From: Bog-473 sp963717455
Lineage (GTDB): Bacteria; Actinomycetota; Acidimicrobiia; Acidimicrobiales; RAAP-2
DNA: 64,000 nt
NCBI GenBank assembly: GCA_963717455.1
Contig: OY970336.1
Location: forward strand, 434,001 to 498,000
Reading direction: 5' to 3'
Each line of letters begins with the position of its first letter. Position 1 is the stretch's first letter. Positions 52,893 through 60,431 of this stretch are shown piece after piece. The notes beneath the pieces are model-generated. The model made no database searches and was not told the origin of the DNA. It saw only the letters and a list, made by a program, of their open reading frames with translations. The translations under genes were made by a program, and so were the position numbers.

Positions 52893-53289
52893 ATGGGACC
52901 GGCAGTCCAACCTGCTCCCACACGCGTCGGATCGGACCGCTGATCGCGGTGAGGCCGATCCTCCCCCTCCTCCCCCTCCTCCCCCTCCGCCACCTCCAAG
53001 CAGGCCTCGCACCGCTGGCGCCGCAATCACCGAGGTAAGAGGCGAAGGTGACCCACCCCCGTCCTCGCCTCCGCCCCCGGAGCGACCTGCGCCACCCCCG
53101 CCCGACCCTGGTCAATGGGTCCCCATCACAAAAGTTCGGGGTGAAGCGGCAATGAGTTGTGTCGCTGAGGATGGGACACGAACTCGAGGCGAGTCCGAGC
53201 CAGCTCCGGTCCCCGCTCCATCTCGGGACCCCCAACAGCCGCCGCCTTCTTCGCCTGAGACGTATGTCCGAGGTGAGGGCTCGCGCTAA
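52893..53289 (+). CDS. Candidate multi-core RiPP precursor, proline-rich with T-x-V-R-G-E repeats
   Basis: The frame from 52942 to the stop at 53287-53289 encodes about 115 residues: a run of 13 prolines (52960-52998) and then four motifs TEVRGE, TKVRGE, TRTRGE and TYVRGE separated by Pro/Ser-rich spacers, the last three residues before the stop being GSR. The stop lies 4 bp before the ATP-grasp gene. No in-frame ATG, GTG or TTG occurs between 52726 and 53152. ATG 52893 (AGGGG upstream) opens a 16-codon leader in another frame, which joins if one T near 52941 is removed, giving about 131 residues. I infer a graspetide-type precursor in which Thr and Glu of each motif become linked. Start and frame remain uncertain. 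Confidence 0.55.
53029..53277 (+). repeat. Four T-x-[V/T]-R-G-E coding repeats
   Basis: The hexapeptide motifs lie at 53029-53046 (TEVRGE), 53128-53145 (TKVRGE), 53176-53193 (TRTRGE) and 53260-53277 (TYVRGE). The codons used differ between copies (for example AGA, CGG and CGA for Arg), so the peptide rather than the DNA is conserved. Spacers are 27, 10 and 22 codons and rich in proline. Confidence 0.8.
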
Positions 53290-53293
53290 GGCG

Positions 53294-53663
53294 ATGGAAA
53301 ACGACGTCGCCGACGTCCTCATCGTCGACAATCCGGATGAGCCCCACGCTCAAAGAGTCCTCCGTGCGGTCCGCGACAAGGGGCATCGAGCGATGCGATT
53401 CAATCTCACCGATTTACGTGCGGGACGATTCCATTCGGACGTCTGCTCAGTTTCACTCGAAAATGAGTGCGGGAGACTCGCCATCACGGAACGAACCAAG
53501 GTGTGGTGGCGTCACGGCGGGTCCGTGGACGTGTCTGGTCTCGATCCAGAAGAAGCCACCCTGGCGACCGACGAAGGTCCCTACCTTCTGGCCGGAGCGA
53601 TCCTCGCCTCCGGGGCTGAATTGGTTGACTGCCCCTACGCGATCTATCGAGCCGAACTCAAAC
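53294..53663 (+). pseudogene. ATP-grasp RiPP maturase-like gene, 5' part (interrupted)
   Basis: This is the first 123 codons of an ATP-grasp gene, from ATG 53294. It contains VADVLIVDNPDEPHAQRVL, HRAMRFNLTDLRAGRF, TKVWWRHGGSVD and LLAGAILASGAELVD, the N-terminal pre-ATP-grasp domain pattern of MvdC/MvdD- and TgmB-type maturases, including the W-R pair. At 53664 an IS3-family element enters. The codon AAA plus one base here joins CG at 58189 to restore AELKPFQLAVARRLG. Joined, the gene would be 903 bp (300 residues), a normal size for these ligases. It would ligate side chains of the precursor peptide encoded just upstream. Confidence 0.75.
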
Positions 53664-53696
53664 TGAATCGCACCGGGTTTGATGGAGGCTTTTCCG

Positions 53697-54302
53697 TTAT
53701 GAACTGACGTTGGCGAGTGTGTGCTCTCCAAGCGTCTCATTGCCCGGGTGGTTGGTGCCACCCGTCTCGAGTTCGGGGCTCTCGGGGAAACTGAGCGTCC
53801 CGTTTTCGATCGCTTCGTGCCAGGCGGCCTCGAACTCGGCCGGCGGGATGTAGCCGATGGGCTCGAGCAGGCGCTCGTGGTTCCACCAGTGGACCCAGCC
53901 AAGGGTGGCCAGCTCCACGTCTTCGACCGTCTTCCACGGTCCCTCGTGCTCGTTGTAGATCAGCTCTGACTTGTAGAGCCCGTTGATCGTCTCGGCCAGC
54001 GCGTTGTCGTAGCTGTCGCCTTTGGATCCGACAGAGGCGACCGCGTTCTCCTCGTCGAGGCGCTCGGTGTAGCGAATGGAGAGGTATTGAACGCCCCTGT
54101 CGGAATGATGGACGAGTCCGGTTAGGTCTTCATGCTGGCGGTGCCAGATGGCCATCTCGAGCGCGTCGAGGGCCAGGCTCGAGCGCAGCGTGCCTGACAC
54201 TCTCCACCCCACGATGCGCCGGGAGAAGACGTCGACGACGAAAGCGGCGTAGGCGAAGCCCGACCAGGTTGGCACGTACGTGTTATGGAGAGCTGCACAT
54301 AA
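53697..54302 (-). pseudogene. IS3 transposase OrfB, 3' part
   Basis: This is the C-terminal about 195 residues of the IS3 OrfB integrase domain, from VPTWSGFAYAAFVVDVFSRR onward. It holds the second Asp in LVHHSDRGVQYLS and the Glu in YDNALAETINGLYKSE plus WVHWWNHERLLEPIGYIPP. The first Asp (VADITY) is on the other side of the RIT insertion, so the transposase is split at DITY/VPTW. The copy therefore cannot move by itself unless complemented. Confidence 0.85.
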
Positions 54303-54392
54303 CACCTATTCGGCTCAGTTCCCGGTTATGTGCAGTCGCAGCGGTTCCGCACCGTGCTCACGGAGGTTTGCGAGAGGAAAGACAGCACATAA

Positions 54393-55394
54393 TCACAGGC
54401 CCTCGAGGAAGGCGAGAAGCTGGTCACGGGGCCGGAACCGGGCCGGTCCTGGGTTCAGGTCGTTCAGGCGGTTGAGCGTGGCCTCCTTGGTGGCGAGGTC
54501 GGCTTCGAGGTATTGGTGCGTGACGGCCGGGCTGGAGTGTCCGAGCCAGAGCGCGATCACAGCCAGATCCGTGCCCGCCTCCAAGAGGTGAACCGCCGTC
54601 GAGTGCCGAATCGTGTGCGGTGAGACCCGTTGACCGCGCAGCGTCGGACAGGTTTGCTGAGCCGTCGCCACGGCACGGTTGAGCCGGTCGCGCACTCCCG
54701 ACCGGGACATCGGCGTCCCGCTGCGATTCGGGAAGACCGGAGACTCCGATGCCCGTTGCGTGTCGTTCAACCAGGCGCGCAGTTCTCTGGCGGTGCTGGC
54801 CCACAGCGGGATGACTCGCTGCTTGCGGCCCTTGCCGTGGAGTTGGAGGGCGCTCCGGCTTTCGAGCAGCACGTCTCGGACTCGGAGGGCGCTCAACTCC
54901 GAGACCCGGGCACCGGTGTTGTAGGCCACAGCCAACAATATGGCGTCGCGTCGCCCACTCCACGTGCTCCGATCGGGCGCGGCCAAGATGGCGGTGATCT
55001 GCTCCTTCGTGAGATAGCCGAGCACCGGCCGGTCGAAGCGCTTGGCCGGGATGGCCAGCACCCGTGTCGTGATCGGCAGGGACGCCGGATCGCGCACCGC
55101 GACATATCGCATGAAGGAGTGGATCGCCGCCAGGCGAGCGTTGCGAGTGCGGGCGCTGTTGTGCCGGACACACTCGAGGTGCTCAAGGAAGTCCAAAATC
55201 ACCGGCGCATCGAGATCGGCGAGCGTCAGCGCACTGGGTGGCTTGCCGAAGTGCTCCTCCACGTAGCCGAAGAGAAGTTCGAAAGCGTCTCGATAGCTCT
55301 CCACCGTCCTGGCGCTCGCCCCACGTTGGTCGATCAGGCGACGCACGAAGAAGTCCTGGACCAGCTGGTCGAACCCGATCGCAGGCGCCCTCAT
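54393..55394 (-). CDS. ritC: RIT recombinase RitC
   Basis: This 333-residue tyrosine recombinase is the last gene of the trio. The catalytic boxes are NTGARVSELSAL (Arg), HGKGRKQRVIPL (Lys), SPHTIRHSTAVHLL (HxxRH) and WLGHSSPAVTHQYLEAD (His, Tyr). The ATG overlaps the stop of RitB (ATGA). RIT recombinases are thought to act together on the palindromic ends. This gene is intact and carries a typical C-terminal tail after the Tyr. Confidence 0.9.
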   Translation of the reverse strand: MRAPAIGFDQLVQDFFVRRLIDQRGASARTVESYRDAFELLFGYVEEHFGKPPSALTLADLDAPVILDFLEHLECVRHNSARTRNARLAAIHSFMRYVAVRDPASLPITTRVLAIPAKRFDRPVLGYLTKEQITAILAAPDRSTWSGRRDAILLAVAYNTGARVSELSALRVRDVLLESRSALQLHGKGRKQRVIPLWASTARELRAWLNDTQRASESPVFPNRSGTPMSRSGVRDRLNRAVATAQQTCPTLRGQRVSPHTIRHSTAVHLLEAGTDLAVIALWLGHSSPAVTHQYLEADLATKEATLNRLNDLNPGPARFRPRDQLLAFLEGL

Positions 55395-56338
55395 GACGCA
55401 CCCGCCGGAGGCTGGGCGGCGAACGCCTCGAAGCGCTGGCCCACGATGTCCATCAGCTCGGGCACGGCGGAGAGATACCAGTAGACGTCACGCACCTCGA
55501 CGTGGCCCACGTAGGTGGCCAGCACGGGGATCTTGGCGTCCACGTCGACGCCTTGGGCGTGCCAGGCCTCGATGCGGCGCACCACCATGCGATGGCGCAG
55601 ATCGTGCACCCGGGGGGCACGGGTCCGGCCATCGGCGGTCCAACCCAGCCGGCGGCGCACCACGCGAAAGGCGTGATGGGCGACGCTGTAGCTGATCCGC
55701 TCGCTGGCCTCGGTGCGGAAGAAGGCGTCGGCTGGGCCCGGGGTGCCATAGCGACCTTTGCGCTCGACGACGTAGTCGGCCAGGGCCGCCACTGCGCTCG
55801 GGTGCAGGGGAACCAGCCTGGTCAGGCCACGTTTGCCCGCTCGGACCGTGATCAGCGCGCCGTCGAGGTCCACGTCTGCACACGAGAGGGCAAGGGCTTC
55901 GCTGATGCGCAACCCGGTGCAGGCCAACAACCCGAACAAGGTGACGTAACAGCGGGGCCGCAGCCCGCCGGGGGGATCCAGCCGAGCTGCCTCGGCCAGC
56001 AGGGCGGCGATCTCGGCGTCGGAGTAGACGTGGGGCGGGGTGCGATGGCCCGTCGGGCCGAGCAGCCCGGGGGCGGGCACATCGGTGGTGCCGTCCATCG
56101 CATGGAGGTGACGCAGCAGGTCCCGCACCCTGCCCAGCCGCTGCGCTGGATTGCGGGGGTTGGTCGACGACGTCGAGGTAATCCACTCAAGCGTCGTCTC
56201 CAAGGGGATCGGCCCCTCATGTCCGTTGAGGTATCGAGCGAACTCGCGCAATGAGCGCTCTTGGGTCACCGAGCGATAGCCCAGACCACGACGCATCTCT
56301 ATGTAGCTCTCGATGACGTCGCCAATGACCCCGGTCAT
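55391..56338 (-). CDS. ritB: RIT recombinase RitB
   Basis: This protein has 315 residues from ATG 56338, which overlaps the stop of RitA; a longer start at 56356 exists. Arg box CTGLRISEALAL, Lys box RAGKRGLTRLVPL, HxxRH-like VHDLRHRMVVRRIE and TYVGHVEVRDVYWYLS (His, Tyr) show a tyrosine recombinase. The middle gene of RIT trios is usually the most divergent, as here. Tight overlaps with both neighbours imply stoichiometric co-translation. Confidence 0.88.
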   Translation of the reverse strand: MTGVIGDVIESYIEMRRGLGYRSVTQERSLREFARYLNGHEGPIPLETTLEWITSTSSTNPRNPAQRLGRVRDLLRHLHAMDGTTDVPAPGLLGPTGHRTPPHVYSDAEIAALLAEAARLDPPGGLRPRCYVTLFGLLACTGLRISEALALSCADVDLDGALITVRAGKRGLTRLVPLHPSAVAALADYVVERKGRYGTPGPADAFFRTEASERISYSVAHHAFRVVRRRLGWTADGRTRAPRVHDLRHRMVVRRIEAWHAQGVDVDAKIPVLATYVGHVEVRDVYWYLSAVPELMDIVGQRFEAFAAQPPAGAS

Positions 56339-57252
56339 GACGCCCTCCCCGGCCACGGCAGCGCCACCTCACGAAGGGCATCGACATCGACAGCTGCGTA
56401 GATCCGAGTGGTGGCGAGCTCGGTGTGTCCGAGCAAACCGGCGATCTCGACCAAGCGGACGCCTCGGGCCTGCAGCTCGGTGGCCATCGAGTGGCGCAGC
56501 AGGTTCCCGCCGCGGGTGGGCGCGTCGATCCCGGCCCGCTCGAGCGCCCTTTGCACCGCTCGCCCCACGATGCTCGCGCTGATCGGAGCACCTCGGCGCA
56601 GGCGAAGCAGCACGAACACTTCGCGCACCGTGCTGTCGGGCCGGCCATGCTCGAGGTACTCGGCCAGCGCGTGCCCCACCTCGACAGGGATAGGAAGGCG
56701 CGCGCCATGGCCAGTCTTGCGAGTGCGCACCGAGACCACTCCCTGGCGCCAGTCGATGTCGTCGAGCTCGAGCCGGCAGACCTCGCTGACCCGGAGGCCC
56801 AAGCGGGCCATGCACAAGATGATCGCCCGGTCACGCAGGTCGCGGGCCGATGAGGCGTCCAACGAGGCGATGAGCTCGCCGAAGGCCTGCGAGTCCAGAT
56901 GTCGGACAAGACCGCTCCGTCGGTGCGGCACCATCGGCACGGCGTCCTCAAGGCCACTCGCACCCAGGCCCTGGGTGCGAAGGAACCGGAAGAAAGAACG
57001 CAACGACGTCGCCACCAACTCCAAAGTCTTTGGCTGATAGCGACACGATGCCGCGCTGATGAACCCGACGACGTCTCGAGCGCCGAGCTCCTCGACCAGT
57101 ACGTGCCCGTCAGGGAAGCGCTCCACCAAGAACGCCCGGACCCACCGGGTGTAGTTGGCGCGGGTGCCCGCACAGACACCGCGTGCTCGCCGCAGATGGT
57201 CATCGAAGGCGGCAAGCGCCTCTTCCCTCGTCCAAGATGAGTCGACCGACAT
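56335..57252 (-). CDS. ritA: RIT recombinase RitA
   Basis: This 305-residue protein is the first gene of the trio. Boxes are LGLRVSEVCRLEL (Arg), RTRKTGHGARLPI (Lys), GGNLLRHSMATEL with Asn in place of the first His of HxxRH, and LLGHTELATTRIYAAVD (His, Tyr). The loss of the first His is noticeable, yet the residues thought essential (two Arg, Tyr) are present. Its promoter should lie in the palindromic right end between 57253 and 57416. Confidence 0.88.
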   Translation of the reverse strand: MSVDSSWTREEALAAFDDHLRRARGVCAGTRANYTRWVRAFLVERFPDGHVLVEELGARDVVGFISAASCRYQPKTLELVATSLRSFFRFLRTQGLGASGLEDAVPMVPHRRSGLVRHLDSQAFGELIASLDASSARDLRDRAIILCMARLGLRVSEVCRLELDDIDWRQGVVSVRTRKTGHGARLPIPVEVGHALAEYLEHGRPDSTVREVFVLLRLRRGAPISASIVGRAVQRALERAGIDAPTRGGNLLRHSMATELQARGVRLVEIAGLLGHTELATTRIYAAVDVDALREVALPWPGRAS

Positions 57253-57416
57253 CAGCTCCTCCTTGTCCTCCGACCCGATGGCCGGACCGGCAAGGAGCCT
57301 GCCGTTATGTGCAGCTCCTGGTCGCCCTCAGGCTGACATCAATCGCCCTCATCCAGGCCAAGGGTTCCGTTGCAGCTGAGCGACTGCACATAACCGGGAA
57401 CTGAGCCGAATAGGTG

Positions 57417-57850
57417 ATGTCGGCCACCCAGAGCTGGTTGGGCTGGCTGGCGACGAAGCGACGATCGACCAGGTCGGCGGGACGCATCCCCACGTCGGCG
57501 GGGATGGTGGTGCGGCGCTTGCGCGCCCGGGAGCGCCCCGAGAGGCCCATCTGGCGCATGAGGCGCTCGGTGCGACAGCGCGAGATGCAGATCCCCTCGC
57601 GGTTGAGCTGGCGCCAGACCTTGCGGGGTCCATAGACGTGGCGGTTGTGCGCGTACACCCGCTCGATCTCGACCTTCAGCTCGGTGTCACGGATCGCCCT
57701 CGCACACGGTTGGCGGTTCCTGGCGGCGTAGTAGGTGGAGGGGGCGACCTCGAGGACCTCGCAGATCGGCTCGACCCCGAAGGACGCCTTGTGCGCCTCC
57801 ACGTAGGCCACTACTTCTTCGACGGGCGGTCGAGCTCCGCCGCGAAGAAA
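57417..57850 (-). pseudogene. IS3 transposase OrfB, 5' part
   Basis: This is the N-terminal part of OrfB. It contains the HTH_21-like region EVVAYVEAHKASFGVEPICE, APSTYYAARNRQ, VYGPRKVWRQLNREGICISR and the start of the DDE domain up to NQLWVADITY (first Asp). Its left end is cut by the RIT element at 57416. OrfB has no start of its own and is normally produced by a -1 frameshift from OrfA near 57815-57850, so the right limit is approximate. Confidence 0.8.
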
Positions 57851-58137
57851 GCCGAGGCCGATTTGAGAATCTCGTTGGCTCGGCGCAGGTCCCGGTTCTC
57901 CCGTTCGAGCTCGAGGATCCGCTTGCGATCCTCGCTCGTCACGCCGGGCCGCTCGCCTTTGTCGATCAAGTAGCGCTTGACCCAGTTTCGGACCGACTCG
58001 GTGTGCACGCCCAGCTTCTGGGCCACCGGCTCGATCCCTCCGTCGGTCCGGTTGTGCTCCCGGCGCCACTCGAGCACCATCTGGACCGCCCGCTCCTTGA
58101 GCTCAGGTGGGTACTGCTTGTTGGTTGGCATTGGCTC
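57811..58137 (-). CDS. IS3 transposase OrfA
   Basis: OrfA has 108 residues from the ATG at 58137 (MEPMPTNKQYPPELKER); an upstream start at 58167 is possible. The HTH region (EPVAQKLGVHTESVRNWVKR) and a leucine-zipper-like heptad helix (KRILELERENRDLRRANEIL) are the usual OrfA parts. It is intact. Together with OrfB by frameshifting it would form the active transposase, but OrfB is split here. Confidence 0.85.
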   Translation of the reverse strand, partial: EPMPTNKQYPPELKERAVQMVLEWRREHNRTDGGIEPVAQKLGVHTESVRNWVKRYLIDKGERPGVTSEDRKRILELERENRDLRRANEILKSASAFFAAELDRPSKK

Positions 58138-58188
58138 CATCCTCTCTCCGAGGGTTAGAGCCTCCAAAATTCCCGGTGCGATTCAAAC

Positions 58189-58721
58189 CGTTTCAGCTGG
58201 CCGTGGCTCGACGCCTCGGAATCCCGACTCCCGTGACGAGAATCACAAATGATCCGAAAGCGGCACGATCGTTCGTATCTGACCAACGCAGTGTTGCCAA
58301 GCCGCTCTCTCCTGGCCAGGGAATCGCCCCATTTGTTGCCGAAGTCACCCGAGACGACGTCGCCCACGTGCAGAGCCTCCCGACGATGCTTCAGGAACTC
58401 ATCGTTTCCGAGGCGGACGCGAGAGTCGTGGTCGTCGGATCGCAAGCCTGGGTCTGGAAACGCACACGGGAGGGTCACACCATTGACTGGCGTGCCGTCG
58501 ATAGGTCTGGGGACGGCTTCATTGCGGTTGCCGATGAAGTCCTCGGCCAACTGGCCGTCAAAATGTGCGTCGGATTGGGTCTCACAACATCAGTGCAGGA
58601 CTGGCTCTATTCGGTCGATCAGCCCGTGTTCCTCGAGTCGAACGCGGTTGGAGCGTGGCTCTTCTTACGGGATAGTGAGCGCCTTGTCGTGCCGGCGCTG
58701 GTAAGGCACCTGGTCCACTGA
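58189..58721 (+). pseudogene. ATP-grasp RiPP maturase-like gene, 3' part (interrupted)
   Basis: The reading frame resumes after the IS3 element as PFQLAVARRLGIPTPVTRI, TNDPKAARSFVSD, a nucleotide-binding Lys in SVAKPLSPGQG, the ATP-grasp core LQELIVSEADARVVVVGS and the metal-binding Glu/Asn in VFLESNAVGAWLFLRDSERL. These match the ATP-grasp fold of graspetide and microviridin ligases (EvNpxGxW region). Frame and length fit the 5' part exactly once the IS is removed. Stop at 58719-58721 lies 2 bp before the next gene. As it stands no full protein can be made. Confidence 0.78.
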
Positions 58722-58723
58722 CG

Positions 58724-59446
58724 ATGCCTGAGATAGACGGGAACTGGCCGAACACCAAGAGACGGGTGTTGTACGACTTCATGACCGCGAACAGGGCACC
58801 CGCAATGGACGGCATCGTCCCGCCAGATTTTGAACCCCCACCGTGGATTGACCACGTTGCCACGCTGCCTGGATCACTCGACGTCGTGCGGCGTGCAAGG
58901 GAGCAAGCGGAGGGAGGCGCAAAGACGGCGGAGGACAAGGCATCACGGCTACTCCAGCTGGGGCTTGCCTTGTTGACGATCGCCCTGGCGTTGGGCTCCT
59001 ACCAACTCGAGTTCGCCCTCAGCCGCCCGATCGTCTGGAGCGCCACCCTCATACCGATGTGTATTGCACTTGCGTTCCTGTCCCTCGCTGCCTTCGAAGC
59101 ATCACAGATCGACCGAGTCGGGATCTACTCAAGTCCAGATGGTTCGCAATTGGCCAATGCGACGGCTGCCAATACGACTTCCATCCTGTTGGTGGCTGAG
59201 GACAGGGGAAGACGTCTCGCCAGCTGGAGTTCACGCAACAAGCACTCGGACCTCATGCAGGCTCGTGCCTGGTTCACGAGAGGTCTCGCGGCGCTCCTCA
59301 TCGCGGGGCTCGTGGCCGGGATCACGAGAGCTTCAACGCAATCAACTCAGGCCAACCCACCGACGACCGTGACGATCACGAACGACCATCACCACGGCTC
59401 CCCATTTGGACCGCCCCGGCCATTTCAATTTCGTGGAAATGGGTGA
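58724..59446 (+). CDS. Membrane protein downstream of the ATP-grasp gene
   Basis: This 240-residue protein starts 2 bp after the ATP-grasp stop, so the three genes (precursor, maturase, this one) look like one operon. A soluble N-terminal part (about residues 1-65, DHVATLPGSLDVVRRAREQAEG) is followed by two adjacent membrane segments (about 70-95 and 103-122), a long loop and a third segment (about 190-210). The tail is rich in Thr, His, Pro and Phe (DHHHGSPFGPPRPFQFRGNG). No family recognised. It may anchor, export or protect in the candidate RiPP system. The operon position is the only basis for that role. Confidence 0.55.
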   Translation: MPEIDGNWPNTKRRVLYDFMTANRAPAMDGIVPPDFEPPPWIDHVATLPGSLDVVRRAREQAEGGAKTAEDKASRLLQLGLALLTIALALGSYQLEFALSRPIVWSATLIPMCIALAFLSLAAFEASQIDRVGIYSSPDGSQLANATAANTTSILLVAEDRGRRLASWSSRNKHSDLMQARAWFTRGLAALLIAGLVAGITRASTQSTQANPPTTVTITNDHHHGSPFGPPRPFQFRGNG

Positions 59447-59752
59447 CTCGGGGAGCTGAAGACGTGCAGTCACCTGAGTGCGGCGTTGCTTCGAGTCGGC
59501 GATGACTCCGAGATCCCTATCTGTGATGTGCATTATCCGTCGGTGCTTCCTCTCGCAAGCAGTACGGGGCGTACTGGAAAACCTTCCCTGATATTGCACT
59601 CGGTTCGGAACTCTCGACCACGCTCCGCGTGACTTACCCACACCAGGAAGTCCCTCCTACGGGACGGTGAGGAGTCGCACGCCAGACACCCCGGAAGCCG
59701 GTTCGCTCCTAATGCGCTCGCCACGGCCAACCCGCGCCAAGGCAGAAGAACA
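59447..59752. other. Intergenic region between RiPP locus and element module
   Basis: About 300 bp with no supported gene, between convergent transcription units. No strong terminator hairpin was spotted. Confidence 0.45.
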
Positions 59753-59968
59753 TCACGACTCCACGAGGTCACCGTGAAGGTACCGCTCCAGCTTCGGTAC
59801 CGACACCCTCCACCGTGCACCAATCTGGATCGCCGGAGGGAATTGGCCCGTCCGGCAGAGTCGGTAGAGGGTGTCGGCGTGCAGACCGAGTCGGCCGGCC
59901 GCATCAGGTACGGAGATCAGGTCAGCGACGGGAATCTGGTCGTGCACACCCCTGGTGACGAGGGTCAC
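59753..59968 (-). CDS. AlpA/excisionase-like helix-turn-helix protein
   Basis: This protein has 71 residues from GTG 59968 (AAGGGG upstream), overlapping the stop of the small gene before it. The sequence ISVPDAAGRLGLHADTLYRL with IGARWRVSVPKLERYLHG is the HTH_17 excisionase/AlpA fold, found in regulators of prophages and integrative elements. It probably controls an integrase or acts as Xis, but no integrase is adjacent within this side of the window. Confidence 0.7.
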   Translation of the reverse strand: MTLVTRGVHDQIPVADLISVPDAAGRLGLHADTLYRLCRTGQFPPAIQIGARWRVSVPKLERYLHGDLVES

Positions 59969-60117
59969 GCCGCACCCCTTCCCTTGCGGGGGCACCCGAC
60001 GGGGAAGAACGTTCCCGCCGCCAACGCTCGGCTGACATCCCGCCGCACGTCGCCGAACAGCGACGCACCCTCGGCGTCGCTGCCGAGCGGCTTTGGTTTG
60101 ACGATCCACATTTCCAT
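59965..60117 (-). CDS. Small hypothetical protein coupled to the AlpA-like gene
   Basis: A 50-residue frame from ATG 60117 (GTG 60123 is also possible; AGGAAGG at 60128-60134) to a TGA overlapping the GTG of the next gene. Sequence blocks are MEMWIVKPKPLGSDAEGASL, FGDVRRDVSRALAAGTFF and PVGCPRKGRGAA. The overlap with the downstream start supports real translation. No family recognised. Confidence 0.4.
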   Translation of the reverse strand: MEMWIVKPKPLGSDAEGASLFGDVRRDVSRALAAGTFFPVGCPRKGRGAA

Positions 60118-60320
60118 GGGCACCGCACCTTCCTGATTCGGCGCCAGGACAACGCGCCCTGGTCCCTTCCCATGCTCCAGATGGGCATCACCCTGAACGT
60201 CACCCCGTCTCGCCACCGTCGTGAGTTGGTGGCAGGTGCGGACCGTCACCCTCGGATCGGGGACGTCACCCTCGGTTCGGTCTCCTCGAGGTAGCAGCTC
60301 AATGGGGTTGTTTGGAGAGA

Positions 60321-60351
60321 CTGCACACGGTAAGCAGCACACCGTGTGCAG
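60321..60351 (+). promoter_or_regulatory. Palindromic operator candidate upstream of the RHH gene
   Basis: CTGCACACGGT (60321-60331) and ACCGTGTGCAG (60341-60351) form an 11-bp perfect inverted repeat with a 9-bp spacer, 80 bp before the ribbon-helix-helix gene. RHH proteins often autoregulate through such dyads, so autoregulation is a reasonable inference. Confidence 0.5.
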
Positions 60352-60431
60352 TTGCGCTATGGTGCTGAGCATGAGGCTGACGAGGCCGGGAGCCAACGAC
60401 TGGCCAGCACGTCACATAACGGGGAGGAGCT

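Larger units (their letters stand above)
54303..57416 (-). mobile_element. RIT element (recombinases in trio) nested in IS3 orfB
   Basis: Three overlapping tyrosine recombinase genes in one direction are framed by 37-bp inverted repeats at 54303-54339 and 57380-57416. The inner half contains GTTATGTGCAG, which recurs reversed or direct at about 54292-54302, 54385-54395 and 57304-57314, making a palindromic cluster at each end. This is the known RIT layout (ritA-ritB-ritC with complex palindromic ends). It interrupts OrfB of the IS3 element between the codons for ITY and VPT. Confidence 0.9.
53664..58185 (-). mobile_element. IS3-family insertion sequence carrying a nested RIT element
   Basis: The ends start TGAATCGCACCGGG at 53664 and, reversed, end at 58185, with a second matching block TGGAGGCT; the form is like IS6110/IS3-group ends. 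The trinucleotide AAC flanks it on both sides (53661-53663, 58186-58188), a typical IS3 duplication. The total length is 4522 bp, of which 3114 bp is the inserted RIT element, leaving a normal 1.4-kb IS3. It inserted into the ATP-grasp gene in opposite orientation. Confidence 0.92.

Noticed and set aside
52955..53000. CCTCCC tandem repeat as simple low-complexity DNA
   Set aside because: It lies within a frame that continues into four conserved TxVRGE motifs directly before an ATP-grasp gene, so a coding origin explains it better.
53294..58721. ATP-grasp gene as a RimK or D-Ala ligase type enzyme
   Set aside because: The WWRHG block, the ITNDPKAARSF segment and the adjacency to a repeat-bearing small ORF fit RiPP maturases better; not fully excluded.
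59360..59446. Tail DHHHGSPFGPPRPFQF of the membrane protein as a second RiPP core
   Set aside because: It lacks Thr-Glu pairs and is part of a membrane protein frame; no repeat structure.
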